Assembly: GCF_014648395.1 (NCBI RefSeq)
Contig: NZ_BMRA01000003.1
Location: 219,933 to 283,932 of the forward strand
DNA length: 64,000 bases
Direction: 5' to 3'
Source of the DNA: Micromonospora fulviviridis
GTDB lineage: Bacteria; Actinomycetota; Actinomycetes; Mycobacteriales; Micromonosporaceae
Positions 43,180 through 52,148 of the stretch are shown here, piece by piece. How positions within the stretch are numbered: the first letter of the stretch is position 1; each line of letters begins with the position of its first letter. A model generated the notes under the pieces. The model was not told the DNA's origin. It searched no databases and saw only the letters and a list, made by a program, of their open reading frames with translations. Position numbers and translations under genes: made by a program.

Positions 43180-43758
43180 ATGACCCACCAGGTGCACGCC
43201 TTCGAGCCGCCGGAGCGGTTCGTCGCCGGAACCGTCGGCCCGCCGGGGGAGCGCACGTTCTTCCTCCAGGCGCGCGGCGGTGGCCGGCTGGTCAGCGTCG
43301 CGCTGGAGAAGGTCCAGGTGTCCCTGCTCGCCGAGAAGCTGGAGGAGCTGCTCTCCGAGGCGCAGCGCCGGTTCGGCGTCGACCTGCCGGAGACGGCCCC
43401 GGTGACCGGTGACAACGACCCGCTCGACACCCCGGTCGACGAGGAGTTCCGGGTGGGCACCCTGGGCCTGGCCTTCGACGTGGACACCGCCACCGTGGTG
43501 ATCGAGGCGATCGCCGCCGGTGAGGCGGAGGCCGAGGTCGAGCTGGGCGACGCGGACGACGACACCGACGAGGACCCCGACGAGCCGGACGACGACCTCG
43601 ACCGGCTCCGGGTCCGGTTGACCCCCGAGGCGACCCGCGCGTTCATCGAACGGGCCCGCCGGGTGGTCAACGCCGGTCGCCCGCCCTGCCCGCTCTGCGG
43701 CCAGCCGCTCGACCCGGCCGGTCACCTCTGCCCCCGGCACAACGGTTATCACCGGTGA
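43180..43758 (+). CDS. DUF3090 protein (conserved actinobacterial)
   Basis: 192 residues: MTHQVHAFEPPERFVAGTVG, then a beta-rich core (RTFFLQARGGGRLVSVALEK, QVSLLAEKLEELLSEAQRRF), a long acidic loop, and a C-terminal zinc-ribbon-like end PPCPLCGQPLDPAGHLCPRH with two CX2C-like pairs (CPLC, then Cys/His). This is the DUF3090 (TIGR03847) family of unknown function, always found beside the SCO1664-family gene in actinobacteria. The last 4 bp overlap the next gene (GTGA), so they are coupled. Confidence 0.92.
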   Translation: MTHQVHAFEPPERFVAGTVGPPGERTFFLQARGGGRLVSVALEKVQVSLLAEKLEELLSEAQRRFGVDLPETAPVTGDNDPLDTPVDEEFRVGTLGLAFDVDTATVVIEAIAAGEAEAEVELGDADDDTDEDPDEPDDDLDRLRVRLTPEATRAFIERARRVVNAGRPPCPLCGQPLDPAGHLCPRHNGYHR

Positions 43759-44573
43759 CGTCGTCGGAACTTCAGCCCCGACAGGGCGCCGCCGCCTCGC
43801 TGCGACTGCTCAGCGACGGTGAGCTGACCCTGGAGGGGCGGCTGGTCGACGCCTCCAACGCCACCCTGCGCGGCATCGTCACCCTCGACGGGGCGACGGC
43901 GCACTGCGTCTACAAGCCGGTCCGTGGCGAGCGGCCGCTCTGGGACTTCCCGGACGGGACGCTCGCCGGCCGGGAGGTCTCGGCCTACCTGGTCTCCCAG
44001 GCCACCGGCTGGGACCTGGTGCCGCCGACCGTCCTGCGCGACGGCCCGTTCGGTCCCGGCTCCTGCCAGCTCTGGATCGACGAGCCGGAGGACGCCGAGC
44101 CGCTGGTCGGTTTCGTGCCGGCCGAGACGGTGCCGCCGCGCTGGTTCCCGATCGCCGCGGCGCGCGACGACGACGGGGCCGCGTACGCGCTGGCGCACGC
44201 CGACGACCCACGGCTGGCCCGGCTGGCCGTCCTCGACGCCGTGATCAACAATGCCGACCGCAAGGGCGGCCACGTGCTCGTCGGTCCCGATGACCGGATC
44301 TACGGGGTGGACCACGGGGTCTGCTTCCACGTCGAGGACAAGCTGCGCACGGTGCTCTGGGGCTGGTCCGGCCGGCGGCTCCCGCCGGACGCGGTGGAGA
44401 TGCTCGACGGGCTGGCCGGCCAGCTCACCGGGGCGCTCGGCGACGAGCTGGCCGAGCACCTCACCATCAGCGAGGTCGCCGAGGTGGCGGCCCGGGTGGA
44501 CCGGCTGCGGGAGACCGGGCGGTTCCCGCTGCCGCCGGAGGAGTGGCCGGCCATGCCGTGGCCGCCCATGTGA
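43755..44573 (+). CDS. SCO1664-family protein (PI3/4-kinase-like fold)
   Basis: 272 residues from a GTG overlapping the stop of DUF3090. It has kinase-like motifs: HCVYKPVRGERPLWDFPDGT (the Lys motif), AVLDAVINNADRKGGHVLVG (catalytic-loop type DxxxxNxDR), and RIYGVDHGVCFHVEDKLRTV (DHG, in place of DFG). This is the SCO1664 family (TIGR03843). Phosphatidylinositol-kinase-like fold is established for related proteins, but the substrate is unknown. The conserved linkage with mshC suggests a mycothiol or redox connection; that is inference. Confidence 0.9.
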   Translation: MTSSELQPRQGAAASLRLLSDGELTLEGRLVDASNATLRGIVTLDGATAHCVYKPVRGERPLWDFPDGTLAGREVSAYLVSQATGWDLVPPTVLRDGPFGPGSCQLWIDEPEDAEPLVGFVPAETVPPRWFPIAAARDDDGAAYALAHADDPRLARLAVLDAVINNADRKGGHVLVGPDDRIYGVDHGVCFHVEDKLRTVLWGWSGRRLPPDAVEMLDGLAGQLTGALGDELAEHLTISEVAEVAARVDRLRETGRFPLPPEEWPAMPWPPM

Positions 44574-44627
44574 GCCGCTGTCGCGTTGATCACCCGAGGC
44601 GTGCCACCCGAGCGCCTGACGGATCGT

Positions 44628-44633
44628 TAGGCT
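44628..44633 (+). promoter_or_regulatory. -10 box (TAGGCT) of mshC, leaderless pattern
   Basis: TAGGCT ends 7 nt before the ATG at 44641. No ribosome-binding site is seen in GGCAATC. Confidence 0.55.
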
Positions 44634-44640
44634 GGCAATC

Positions 44641-45879
44641 ATGGAGTCTTGGGCGGGACACGAGGTGCCACGGCTGCCGGGTGAGGGCACGCCACTGAGC
44701 TTGTACGACTCGGCGCGGCAAGGCCTCCACCAAAGTCAGCCCGACGGCGCGGCCACCATGTACGTCTGCGGCATCACCCCGTACGACGCCACCCACCTGG
44801 GGCACGCCGCCACCATGATCACCTTCGACCTGGTGCAGCGGATGTGGCGGGACGCCGGCCTGACGGTGCGGTACGTGCAGAACGTCACCGACATCGACGA
44901 TCCGCTGCTGGAGCGGGCCGAGCGCGACGGCGAGGACTGGAAGGTCCTGGCCATGCGGGAGACCGCCCTGTTCCGCGAGGACATGGAGGCGCTGCGGATC
45001 ATCCCGCCGGCGCACTACGTGGGCGCGGTGGAGTCGATCCCGGACATCGCCGAGAAGGTCCTCGTGCTGCTCAAGGACGGCGCGGCGTACCGGCTCGACG
45101 ACGGCACCGGTGACGTCTACTTCGACGTGGCCGCCGCCCCCGCGTTCGGCTACGAGTCCAACCTGTCCCGCGAGCAGATGCTGGAGATCTTCCCGGAGCG
45201 CGGTGGCGACCCGGGCCGGGCCGGCAAGCGGGACCCGCTCGACCCGCTGCTGTGGCGCGGCGCCCGCGAGGGCGAGCCGTCCTGGCCGGGTGGCGAGCTG
45301 GGCGCCGGCCGTCCCGGCTGGCACATCGAGTGTGCGGTCATCGCGCTGAACCTGCTCGGCGACCGGATCGCCGTCCAGGGCGGCGGCAACGACCTGCTCT
45401 TCCCGCACCACGAGTGCTCGGCGGCGCACGCCGAGCGGCTGACCGGCCAGGCCCCGTTCGCCGACCACTACGTGCACGCCGGCATGATCGGCCTGGACGG
45501 CGAGAAGATGTCGAAGTCCAAGGGCAACCTGGTCTTCGTCTCCCGGCTGCGGGCCGACCAGGTCGACCCGATGGCGGTCCGGCTGGCCCTGCTCAGCGGG
45601 CACTACCGCAGCGACCGCTCGTGGACCGACGAGCTGCTCGTCGCGGCGCAGGAGCGGCTGGCCCGCTGGCGCCGGGCCGCCGCCGCGCCGGCCGGCCCGT
45701 CCGGCGCGGAGCTTCTGGCCGGGGTACGCGCCCGCCTCGCCGACGACCTCGACACCCCCGGCGCCCTGGCCGTGGCCGACGCCTGGGCCGACCAGGCCCT
45801 CGCTGGTGTGGCCGACGACGCCGAGGCTCCGAAGCTGTTCGCCGACACGGTCGACGCCCTCCTCGGCATCCGCCTCTGA
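44641..45879 (+). CDS. mshC: Cysteine:1D-myo-inosityl 2-amino-2-deoxy-alpha-D-glucopyranoside ligase
   Basis: 412 residues, the class I tRNA-synthetase-like ligase that adds Cys to GlcN-inositol in mycothiol synthesis. Zinc-ligand Cys43 is in [20 protein letters not shown], which also holds the HIGH-like motif; the KMSKS motif is [13 protein letters not shown] (about residue 290). [20 protein letters not shown] and [16 protein letters not shown] give the remaining zinc site. It differs from cysteinyl-tRNA synthetase in length (shorter C-terminus) and in [13 protein letters not shown] at the start. All key residues are present. Confidence 0.97.
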   Translation: MESWAGHEVPRLPGEGTPLSLYDSARQGLHQSQPDGAATMYVCGITPYDATHLGHAATMITFDLVQRMWRDAGLTVRYVQNVTDIDDPLLERAERDGEDWKVLAMRETALFREDMEALRIIPPAHYVGAVESIPDIAEKVLVLLKDGAAYRLDDGTGDVYFDVAAAPAFGYESNLSREQMLEIFPERGGDPGRAGKRDPLDPLLWRGAREGEPSWPGGELGAGRPGWHIECAVIALNLLGDRIAVQGGGNDLLFPHHECSAAHAERLTGQAPFADHYVHAGMIGLDGEKMSKSKGNLVFVSRLRADQVDPMAVRLALLSGHYRSDRSWTDELLVAAQERLARWRRAAAAPAGPSGAELLAGVRARLADDLDTPGALAVADAWADQALAGVADDAEAPKLFADTVDALLGIRL

Positions 45880-45933
45880 CTCACGCTCTCCACGCCGTCC
45901 CGCGCCCGGTCCTCGGACGGTAGCGACGCGGGC

Positions 45934-45995
45934 CGGGGCACCGCCGATCGGGCGCGGGGCACCACCGGTCGGGCCGGGGCACCGCCGGCCCGACC
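45934..45995. repeat. Three ~21-bp imperfect tandem repeats
   Basis: CGGGGCACCGCCGATCGGGC and two variants follow head to tail at 45934, 45955 and 45975. They lie between the mshC end and the GntR gene end, where no gene is seen. Confidence 0.55.
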
Positions 45996-46076
45996 GGGAA
46001 AGCGTCGACCCGGCCGGAGGCGCGATGCCCCCGTCGGCCCGCCTCGCCGGTCGTGGGGGGAGCGGACTGCGCGGGG

Positions 46077-46868
46077 TCAGCCCAGGACGAGGCCCGGATC
46101 GGGGTCGGGCTCGGCCGTCGGGGCGGGGATTCGGTACTCCTCCGTGAGGGTGGTCATCGGGCCGGGCCAGGTGGCGTGGGCGACCTCGATGGGCTTGCGC
46201 TGGGCGTCGTAGGCGACGTGCAGCAGGTGCAGCACCGGGGTGTCCGGCCGGATCTGGAGGATCTCGGCCTCCTCCCGGCTGGGCTGGCGGGCGCTGATCG
46301 TGTCGGTCGCGGTGGCGTACCGGCGGCCGGTGGCCTCCTCGGCCTCCTGGTAGAGCGGGCGGCCGAACGCCTCGGCCCGTTCGAGCGAGGTGCCGGCGGT
46401 GTCGGCGGGCAGGAACCAGGAGGCGCCCACCTCGACGGGTGAGTCGTCGGTGCGGACGAGGTGCCGCCGGCAGAGCAGTTCGGTGCCGTCGGCCACGCCG
46501 AACGCGTCGGCCACCTCGGGTGGGGCGGGGGCGCGGCCCACCGAAACGAGCTGCTGCCGGTACCGGGCGGCCAGGTCGGTGTGGTAGCCGCGGAAGCCGC
46601 CGTACCGGCCCCGGGAGAGCCGGTTGAGCCGGCGCCGGGTGCCCCGGACGTACGTACCGGAGCCGGGTTTGGTGATGAGGATGCCCTCGACCCGCAACTG
46701 GTCGACGGCGCGTTGCACGGTCTGCTTGGCCACGCCGAACATCTCGGCGATGGCCGGGATGGACGGCAGCCGCTCGCCCGGCCCCCAGTCGCCGCGGCGC
46801 ACCTGGGCCTTGAGCTGCGCGGCGATCTGCCGGTGCGGGAACTCCGCCGCGCCGGGATTGATCTGCAT
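46077..46868 (-). CDS. GntR/HutC-type transcriptional regulator
   Basis: 263 residues. The N-terminal winged-helix is clear: EFPHRQIAAQLKAQVRRGDW, GERLPSIPAIAEMFGVAKQT then VQRAVDQLRVEGILITKPGS. A UTRA-type ligand-binding domain follows (about 95-250; RYGGFRGYHTDLAARYRQQL, TGRRYATATDTISARQPSRE). HutC-type regulators bind sugars, organic acids or histidine-type ligands. A palindrome CTAGGTTCCTAG lies 20 bp upstream of the ATG, suggesting autoregulation. The effector is unknown. Confidence 0.92.
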   Translation of the reverse strand: MQINPGAAEFPHRQIAAQLKAQVRRGDWGPGERLPSIPAIAEMFGVAKQTVQRAVDQLRVEGILITKPGSGTYVRGTRRRLNRLSRGRYGGFRGYHTDLAARYRQQLVSVGRAPAPPEVADAFGVADGTELLCRRHLVRTDDSPVEVGASWFLPADTAGTSLERAEAFGRPLYQEAEEATGRRYATATDTISARQPSREEAEILQIRPDTPVLHLLHVAYDAQRKPIEVAHATWPGPMTTLTEEYRIPAPTAEPDPDPGLVLG

Positions 46869-46887
46869 GCCCGCCTCCTCATGACAG

Positions 46888-46899
46888 CTAGGTTCCTAG
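46888..46899 (-). promoter_or_regulatory. Palindrome CTAGGTTCCTAG upstream of GntR gene, probable operator
   Basis: Two perfect 5-bp arms with a 2-bp centre, 20 bp before the start codon of the GntR-type gene. Position and form fit an autoregulatory site. Confidence 0.55.
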
Positions 46900-46982
46900 G
46901 ATGCCGTGGAGGGAGTGACCTCGCCACCCCGGACACGAAGAAACCGGGCCCTCGGCAGGACCCGGCCTTCGTGGGAGAGGTG

Positions 46983-47852
46983 TTACCAGGAGCCGGCGGT
47001 GGGGCCGGCGGAGCCGCCCCGGCGGCGCAGGTACTTCTCGAACTCCTGGGCGATCTCGTCACCGGTCAGCGGGGTGATGCCGGCGTCGCCGACCCGCTCC
47101 TCCAGCTCGCGGACGTACTCGCCCAGCTCGGCGTCCTGCTCGGCGGCGCTGCGCACCCGCTGCTCCCACTCGGCGGCCTCCTCGGCCAGGTCGGCCATCG
47201 GCACCGGCAGGTCGAGCACCTCCTCGACCCGGTGCAGGAGGGCCAGGGTCGCCTTGGGGCAGGGCGGGTTGTTGGCGTAGTGCGGCACGTGCACCCAGAA
47301 CGACACGGCGTCCACCTCGGCCCGGGTGCAGGCGTCGTGCAGCACCCCGACGATGCCGGTCGGCCCGTCGTAGCGGGTGGGGGTGAGCTGGTAGCGCTTG
47401 GCGGCGTCGGCGTCCGAGGCGCTGCCGCTGATCGGCAGGGGCCGGGTGTACGGCACGTCGGCCAGCAGCGCGCCGAGCAGCACCACCCGCTCGACCTCCA
47501 GGCTGTGGCAGATCTCCAGCACCTGCTCGCAGAAGGTGCGCCAGCGCATGCTGGGCTCGATGCCGCGGATCAGCACCACGTCCCGCTCGGTGCCCTCCGG
47601 GCTGGCCACCATGAAGCGGGTGGTCGGCCACTCGACCCGGCGGGTCTCCCCGTCGGCCATCGTGATGGTCGGCCGGCTCACCTGGAAGTCGTAGAAGTCC
47701 TCCGGGTCCAGCTCGGTCACCTGCCGGGCCTGCCAGACCTGCTCCAGGTGTTCCACGGCCGCGGTGGACGCGTCCGCGGCGTCGTTCCACCCCTCGAAGG
47801 CCGCGATGGCGACCGGGGACCGCAGCACCGGCAGTCCGTCGAACTCGGTCAC
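46983..47852 (-). CDS. PAC2 family protein
   Basis: 289 residues, a PAC2-fold protein of the proteasome-assembly-chaperone superfamily. Characteristic blocks are SPVAIAAFEGWNDAADASTA, EDFYDFQVSRPTITMADGET, RDVVLIRGIEPSMRWRTFCE and VDAVSFWVHVPHYANNPPCP. A helical C-terminal extension (RVRSAAEQDAELGEYVRELE) follows. Actinobacteria with proteasomes carry such genes; a chaperone role is inferred from fold, not shown. The GTG start overlaps the stop of a small upstream ORF (GTGA). Confidence 0.9.
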   Translation of the reverse strand: MTEFDGLPVLRSPVAIAAFEGWNDAADASTAAVEHLEQVWQARQVTELDPEDFYDFQVSRPTITMADGETRRVEWPTTRFMVASPEGTERDVVLIRGIEPSMRWRTFCEQVLEICHSLEVERVVLLGALLADVPYTRPLPISGSASDADAAKRYQLTPTRYDGPTGIVGVLHDACTRAEVDAVSFWVHVPHYANNPPCPKATLALLHRVEEVLDLPVPMADLAEEAAEWEQRVRSAAEQDAELGEYVRELEERVGDAGITPLTGDEIAQEFEKYLRRRGGSAGPTAGSW

Positions 47853-47995
47853 GCCGTCACCCCACCCTGCTCGTCGGGAGCGGCGCCCGGGCGTCGCCCG
47901 GCCGTTCGCCCGCCTACGACTTTTCCGGCTCGGCGCGTCTGACGCCGCGCCGCGACCTGGAACCGTCGCACGGTCGCGTCGCTGATGTCCTTCAC
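47849..47995 (-). CDS. Possible 48-residue basic protein coupled to PAC2
   Basis: A short GTG-start ORF begins VKDISDATVRRFQVAARRQT and ends with TGA overlapping the PAC2 GTG. The first 25 residues read like an Arg-rich helix, the rest is Gly/Arg/Pro-rich. The ribosome site is weak (CGTAGGCTGAC), so the evidence is the stop/start overlap and codon choice only. The remaining DNA to 48164 shows only the metH promoter. Confidence 0.35.
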   Translation of the reverse strand: MKDISDATVRRFQVAARRQTRRAGKVVGGRTAGRRPGAAPDEQGGVTA

Positions 47996-48152
47996 GTCCG
48001 TCAGCCTACGTGCCGCCGCGGGACGCGGCCCGTCGGCCGCGCCGGTCGGCCGGCCCGACCACTCGGGCGAACCGGATGAAACGTACGCGGTGATCCCGCT
48101 GACAGTATGTGGGAAGCCCAGGTTGCGGTGACCCGTCGAGGCCGCGCCGCAC

Positions 48153-48158
48153 TAACCT
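48153..48158 (+). promoter_or_regulatory. -10 box (TAACCT) of metH, leaderless pattern
   Basis: TAACCT ends 6 nt before the GTG at 48165. No ribosome site is present. Confidence 0.5.
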
Positions 48159-48164
48159 GGCCGT

Positions 48165-51100
48165 GTGCGGACTTCGTTGCTCGATGTGCTGGCGGACCGG
48201 ATCCTCATCGCCGACGGGGCGATGGGGACGATGCTGCAGGCGGCCGACCTGACCCTGGACGACTTCGACGGCCTTGAGGGCTGCAACGAGATCCTCAACG
48301 TCACCCGGCCGGACGTGGTCCGGAGCGTGCACGAGGCCTACCTGGCCGCCGGGGCGGACTGCGTGGAGACCAACACCTTCGGCGCCAACCTGCCCAACCT
48401 CGCCGAGTACGGCATCGCGGAGCGGATCCGCGAGCTGTCCGAGGCCGGGGCGCGGCTCGCCCGGGAGGCCGCCGACGCGTACGCGACGCCGGAGCAGCCG
48501 CGGTTCGTGCTCGGCTCGATGGGCCCCGGCACCAAGCTGCCCACCCTCGGCCACGCGGCCTACGCCACCCTGCGGGACGCGTACCAGGAGAACGCCGCCG
48601 GCCTGATCGCCGGCGGGGCGGACGCGCTGATCATCGAGACCTGCCAGGACCTGCTCCAGGTCAAGGCCGCGGTGGTCGGGTCGAAGCGGGCCCGGGCCGA
48701 GCTGGGGCGGGACGTCCCGATCATCTGCCAGGTGGCCGTGGAGACCACCGGCACCATGCTGCTGGGCAGCGAGATCGGCGCGGCGCTGACCGCCATCGAG
48801 CCGCTGGGCGTCGACCTGATCGGGCTCAACTGCTCGACCGGCCCGGCGGAGATGGGCGAGCACCTGCGCTACCTGTCCCAGCACGCGCGCATCCCCGTCT
48901 CGGTGATGCCGAACGCCGGCCTGCCCGTGCTGACCGCCGACGGGGCGTACTTCCCGCTGAGCCCGGTGGAGCTGGCCGACGCCCTGGAGCAGTTCGTCAC
49001 CGACTACGGCGTCGGCCTCGTCGGCGGCTGCTGCGGCACCACCCCGGAGCACATCCGGGTGCTGGTCGAGCGGCTGCGCGGGCGGCGGCCGGAGGCCCGG
49101 GAGCCGCGCCCCGAGGCGGGCGTCGCCTCGATCTACCACCACGTGCCGTTCGCCCAGGACGCCAGCATCCTGATGGTGGGGGAGCGGACCAACGCCAACG
49201 GCTCCAAGGCGTTCCGTGAGGCCATGCTCGCCGCCGACTGGCAGGCCTGTGTGGAGATCGCCCGCAGCCAGGCCCGGGACGGCTCCCACCTGCTGGACCT
49301 CTGCGTCGACTACGTCGGCCGGGACGGCACGCAGGACATGCGGGAGCTGGCCGGCCGGTTCGCCACCGCCTCCACCCTGCCGATCATGCTGGACTCCACC
49401 GAGCCGGCGGTGGTCGAGGCGGGGCTGGAGATGCTCGGCGGCCGCTGCGTGGTCAACTCGGTGAACTTCGAGGACGGCGACGGCCCGGAGTCCCGCTACG
49501 CCCGGGTCATGCCGGTGGTCCGGGAGCACGGCGCCGCTGTGGTGGCGCTGCTCATCGACGAGGAGGGCCAGGCCCGCACCCGGGACTGGAAGGTACGCGT
49601 CGCGTGCCGGCTGATCGACGACCTGACCGGCCGGTGGGGGCTGCGCCGGGCGGACATCCTCATCGACGCGCTGACCTTCCCGATCGCCACCGGCCAGGAG
49701 GAGACCCGCCGCGACGGCATCGAGACGATCGAGGCGATCCGGGAGATCTCCGCCCGCTACCCGGGAGTCAACTTCACCCTCGGCATCTCGAACGTCTCCT
49801 TCGGCCTGAACCCGGCGGCCCGGCAGGTGCTCAACTCGGTGTTCCTGCACGAGTGCGCGCAGGCCGGCCTCACCTCGGCGATCGTGCACGCCAGCAAGAT
49901 CCTGCCGATGTCGAAGATCCCCGACGAGCAGCGGGAGATCGCGCTCGACCTGGTCTACGACCGGCGGCGCGAGGGGTACGACCCGGTGCAGCGGTTCATC
50001 GAGGTCTTCGAGGGGGTCGACGCCGCTTCGGCGCGGGCCACCCGGGCCGAGGAACTGGCGGCGCTGCCACTGGACGAGCGGCTCAAGCGGCGGATCATCG
50101 ACGGCGAGCGCAACGGCCTGGAGGCCGACCTGGACACCGCGATGGCGCAGGGGCGCACGCCGCTGTCCATCATCAACGACCTGCTGCTGGACGGCATGAA
50201 GGTGGTCGGTGAGCTGTTCGGCTCCGGCCAGATGCAGCTGCCGTTCGTGCTCCAGTCCGCCGAGGTGATGAAGACCGCGGTGGCCTACCTGGAGCCGCAC
50301 ATGGAGAAGACCGACGACGACGGCAAGGGGCGGATCGTCCTCGCCACCGTCAAGGGCGACGTGCACGACATCGGCAAGAACCTGGTGGACATCATCCTGT
50401 CCAACAACGGCTACGACGTCGTGAACATCGGCATCAAGCAGCCGATCAACGCGATCCTCGACGCCGCGGAGGAGCACCGGGCCGACGCGATCGGCATGTC
50501 CGGCCTGCTGGTCAAGAGCACGGTCATCATGAAGGAGAACCTGGCCGAGATGGCCTCGCGCGGGGTGGCCGAGCGTTGGCCGGTGCTGCTCGGCGGCGCG
50601 GCCCTCACCCGGGCCTACGTGGAGGACGACCTGCGTTCGGTGTTCCCCGGGCAGGTGCACTACGCCCGAGACGCGTTCGAGGGACTGTCCCTCATGGACC
50701 GGGTGATGGCCGCGAAGCGGGGCGGCGCGCCGGTGGTCGACCCGGAACGGGAGGCCGCCCTGGCGGCCCGCCGGGAGCGGCGCGAGCGGCAGCGGGCCCT
50801 GGTCCGCGAGGCGCTGCCGGAGCTGGACGACTCCTCGGTCCGCTCCGACGTGGCCGTCGACGTGGAGGTGCCCACCCCGCCGTTCTTCGGCACCCGGGTG
50901 GTCAAGGGCGTGCCGCTGGCCGACTACGCGGCGCTGCTCGACGAGCGGGCCACCTTCCTGGGCCAGTGGGGGCTGCGCGGCGCCCGGGGAGGCAAGGGCC
51001 CGTCGTACGAGGAGCTGGTGGAGACCGAGGGCCGGCCGCGGCTGCGCTACTGGCTGGACCGGCTCATCGCCGACCAGGTCCTCGAGGCGGCCGTGGTGTA

Positions 51101-51680
51101 CGGCTACTTCCCGGCCTACTCCGAGGGCAACGACCTGGTGGTGCTGGACGAGAACGGGCACTCCGAGCGGGCCCGGTTCTCGTTCCCGCGGCAGCGGCAG
51201 GAGCGCCGGCTCTGCCTGGCCGATTTCTTCCGGCCCAGGGGCGAGCAGCTGGACGTGGTGGCGTTGCAGCTGGTCACCGTCGGGCAGCCGATCAGCGAGT
51301 ACACGGCGAAGATGTTCGCCGGCAACGAGTACCGCGACTACCTGGAGGTGCACGGCCTGTCGGTGCAGCTCACCGAGGCGCTGGCCGAGTACTGGCACCG
51401 GCGGATCCGCGCCGAGCTGGTCCTGCCGGGTGGACGTACGGTCGCCGACGAGGACCCGGCCGACCTGGCCGGCCTGCTGCGCACCGACTACCGGGGCTGC
51501 CGGTACGCGTTCGGCTACCCGGCCTGCCCGGACCTGGAGGACCGGGCGAAGATCGTGGAGCTGCTCGGCGCCGAGCGCATCAACGTCCAGCTCTCCGAGG
51601 AGTTCCAGCTCGTCCCCGAGCAGGCCACCGACGCGATCGTCGTCCACCACCCCGAGGCCAACTACTTCAACGCCAAGTGA
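48165..51680 (+). CDS. metH: Cobalamin-dependent methionine synthase
   Basis: 1171 residues with all four modules in order. Homocysteine-binding domain (1-310): ADGAMGTMLQAADLTLDDFD, with zinc Cys in LVGGCCGTTPEH. Pterin-binding domain (330-610): FTLGISNVSFGLNPAARQVL. B12 domain (640-870): GDVHDIGKNLVDIILSNNGY with the cobalt-ligand His (about residue 732). C-terminal activation domain (890-1171): CRYAFGYPACPDLEDRAKIV. It transfers methyl from methyltetrahydrofolate to homocysteine. The 3' end (13 bp) is copied at 58877-58889, so it was used as an integration site; the gene itself is intact. Confidence 0.98.
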   Translation: MRTSLLDVLADRILIADGAMGTMLQAADLTLDDFDGLEGCNEILNVTRPDVVRSVHEAYLAAGADCVETNTFGANLPNLAEYGIAERIRELSEAGARLAREAADAYATPEQPRFVLGSMGPGTKLPTLGHAAYATLRDAYQENAAGLIAGGADALIIETCQDLLQVKAAVVGSKRARAELGRDVPIICQVAVETTGTMLLGSEIGAALTAIEPLGVDLIGLNCSTGPAEMGEHLRYLSQHARIPVSVMPNAGLPVLTADGAYFPLSPVELADALEQFVTDYGVGLVGGCCGTTPEHIRVLVERLRGRRPEAREPRPEAGVASIYHHVPFAQDASILMVGERTNANGSKAFREAMLAADWQACVEIARSQARDGSHLLDLCVDYVGRDGTQDMRELAGRFATASTLPIMLDSTEPAVVEAGLEMLGGRCVVNSVNFEDGDGPESRYARVMPVVREHGAAVVALLIDEEGQARTRDWKVRVACRLIDDLTGRWGLRRADILIDALTFPIATGQEETRRDGIETIEAIREISARYPGVNFTLGISNVSFGLNPAARQVLNSVFLHECAQAGLTSAIVHASKILPMSKIPDEQREIALDLVYDRRREGYDPVQRFIEVFEGVDAASARATRAEELAALPLDERLKRRIIDGERNGLEADLDTAMAQGRTPLSIINDLLLDGMKVVGELFGSGQMQLPFVLQSAEVMKTAVAYLEPHMEKTDDDGKGRIVLATVKGDVHDIGKNLVDIILSNNGYDVVNIGIKQPINAILDAAEEHRADAIGMSGLLVKSTVIMKENLAEMASRGVAERWPVLLGGAALTRAYVEDDLRSVFPGQVHYARDAFEGLSLMDRVMAAKRGGAPVVDPEREAALAARRERRERQRALVREALPELDDSSVRSDVAVDVEVPTPPFFGTRVVKGVPLADYAALLDERATFLGQWGLRGARGGKGPSYEELVETEGRPRLRYWLDRLIADQVLEAAVVYGYFPAYSEGNDLVVLDENGHSERARFSFPRQRQERRLCLADFFRPRGEQLDVVALQLVTVGQPISEYTAKMFAGNEYRDYLEVHGLSVQLTEALAEYWHRRIRAELVLPGGRTVADEDPADLAGLLRTDYRGCRYAFGYPACPDLEDRAKIVELLGAERINVQLSEEFQLVPEQATDAIVVHHPEANYFNAK

Positions 51681-52077
51681 CGCCGTCACGCTGCCTGAGC
51701 TGCGCAAACACGTTCCAGGAAACTACCTGGGCCGTCGCCAGGTCGTCAGAGGCGTCCAAGCTGTAGCCGAAGGCCGCGTCGATCGCCCGGCGGGTGCGGT
51801 CCTCGCTGTTCGGCAGCAGGTGCGTGTGGACCCGCAAGGTGAATCCGGGTTCGGCGTGGCCGAGGTACAGGGACAAGGGCTTGATGCTCTCGCCTGCGTC
51901 GAGCAGCACCGAGGCGTATGTGTGGCGCAGGACGTGCATTCCGTTCTGCCGCCTGTCTTCGATGCCGGCCGTCCGGATGGCCGGCTTCCAGACGTTGGCG
52001 TTGAACGACGGCCGGCTGATCGGGTCGCCCTGGGCGTTGGTGAGGAAGACGGGCACCGTCCGGGGCTGGCCGTTCAC
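51667..52077 (-). pseudogene. Tyrosine recombinase/integrase, 5'-truncated and with catalytic Tyr changed
   Basis: 136 codons remain of the C-terminal catalytic domain: VPVFLTNAQGDPISRPSFNA, MHVLRHTYASVLLDAGESIK, then LYLGHAEPGFTLRVHTHLLP. HxLRH and LGH are present, but the catalytic tyrosine expected in TLRVYTHL is a His (RVHTHL). The N-terminal DNA-binding part and the first catalytic Arg region are absent, and a stop lies 10 bp upstream of the GTG. The gene's 3' end overlaps the metH end by 14 bp, as expected for an integrase next to its attachment site. It is inactive. Confidence 0.85.
51668..51680 (+). repeat. Left attachment-site copy (CAACGCCAAGTGA) in metH 3' end
   Basis: This 13-bp block includes the metH stop codon and is repeated exactly at 58877-58889. 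Both copies are followed by CGCCG, with one extra T in the right one. Confidence 0.72.
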
Positions 52078-52148
52078 ACCGCGTTGCTACCTGGCCGGAT
52101 GTCGCGGCGGACTCGACAGTCCGTCAGCATGCGTGGCGCCAAGCACGG

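Noticed and set aside
48006..51707. Minus-strand open frame of 1233 codons
   Set aside because: Antisense to metH, which is complete with all catalytic domains.
51600..51760. A tRNA gene as the integration site of the island
   Set aside because: No cloverleaf or T-loop sequence was seen near either end; the repeat is the end of metH itself.
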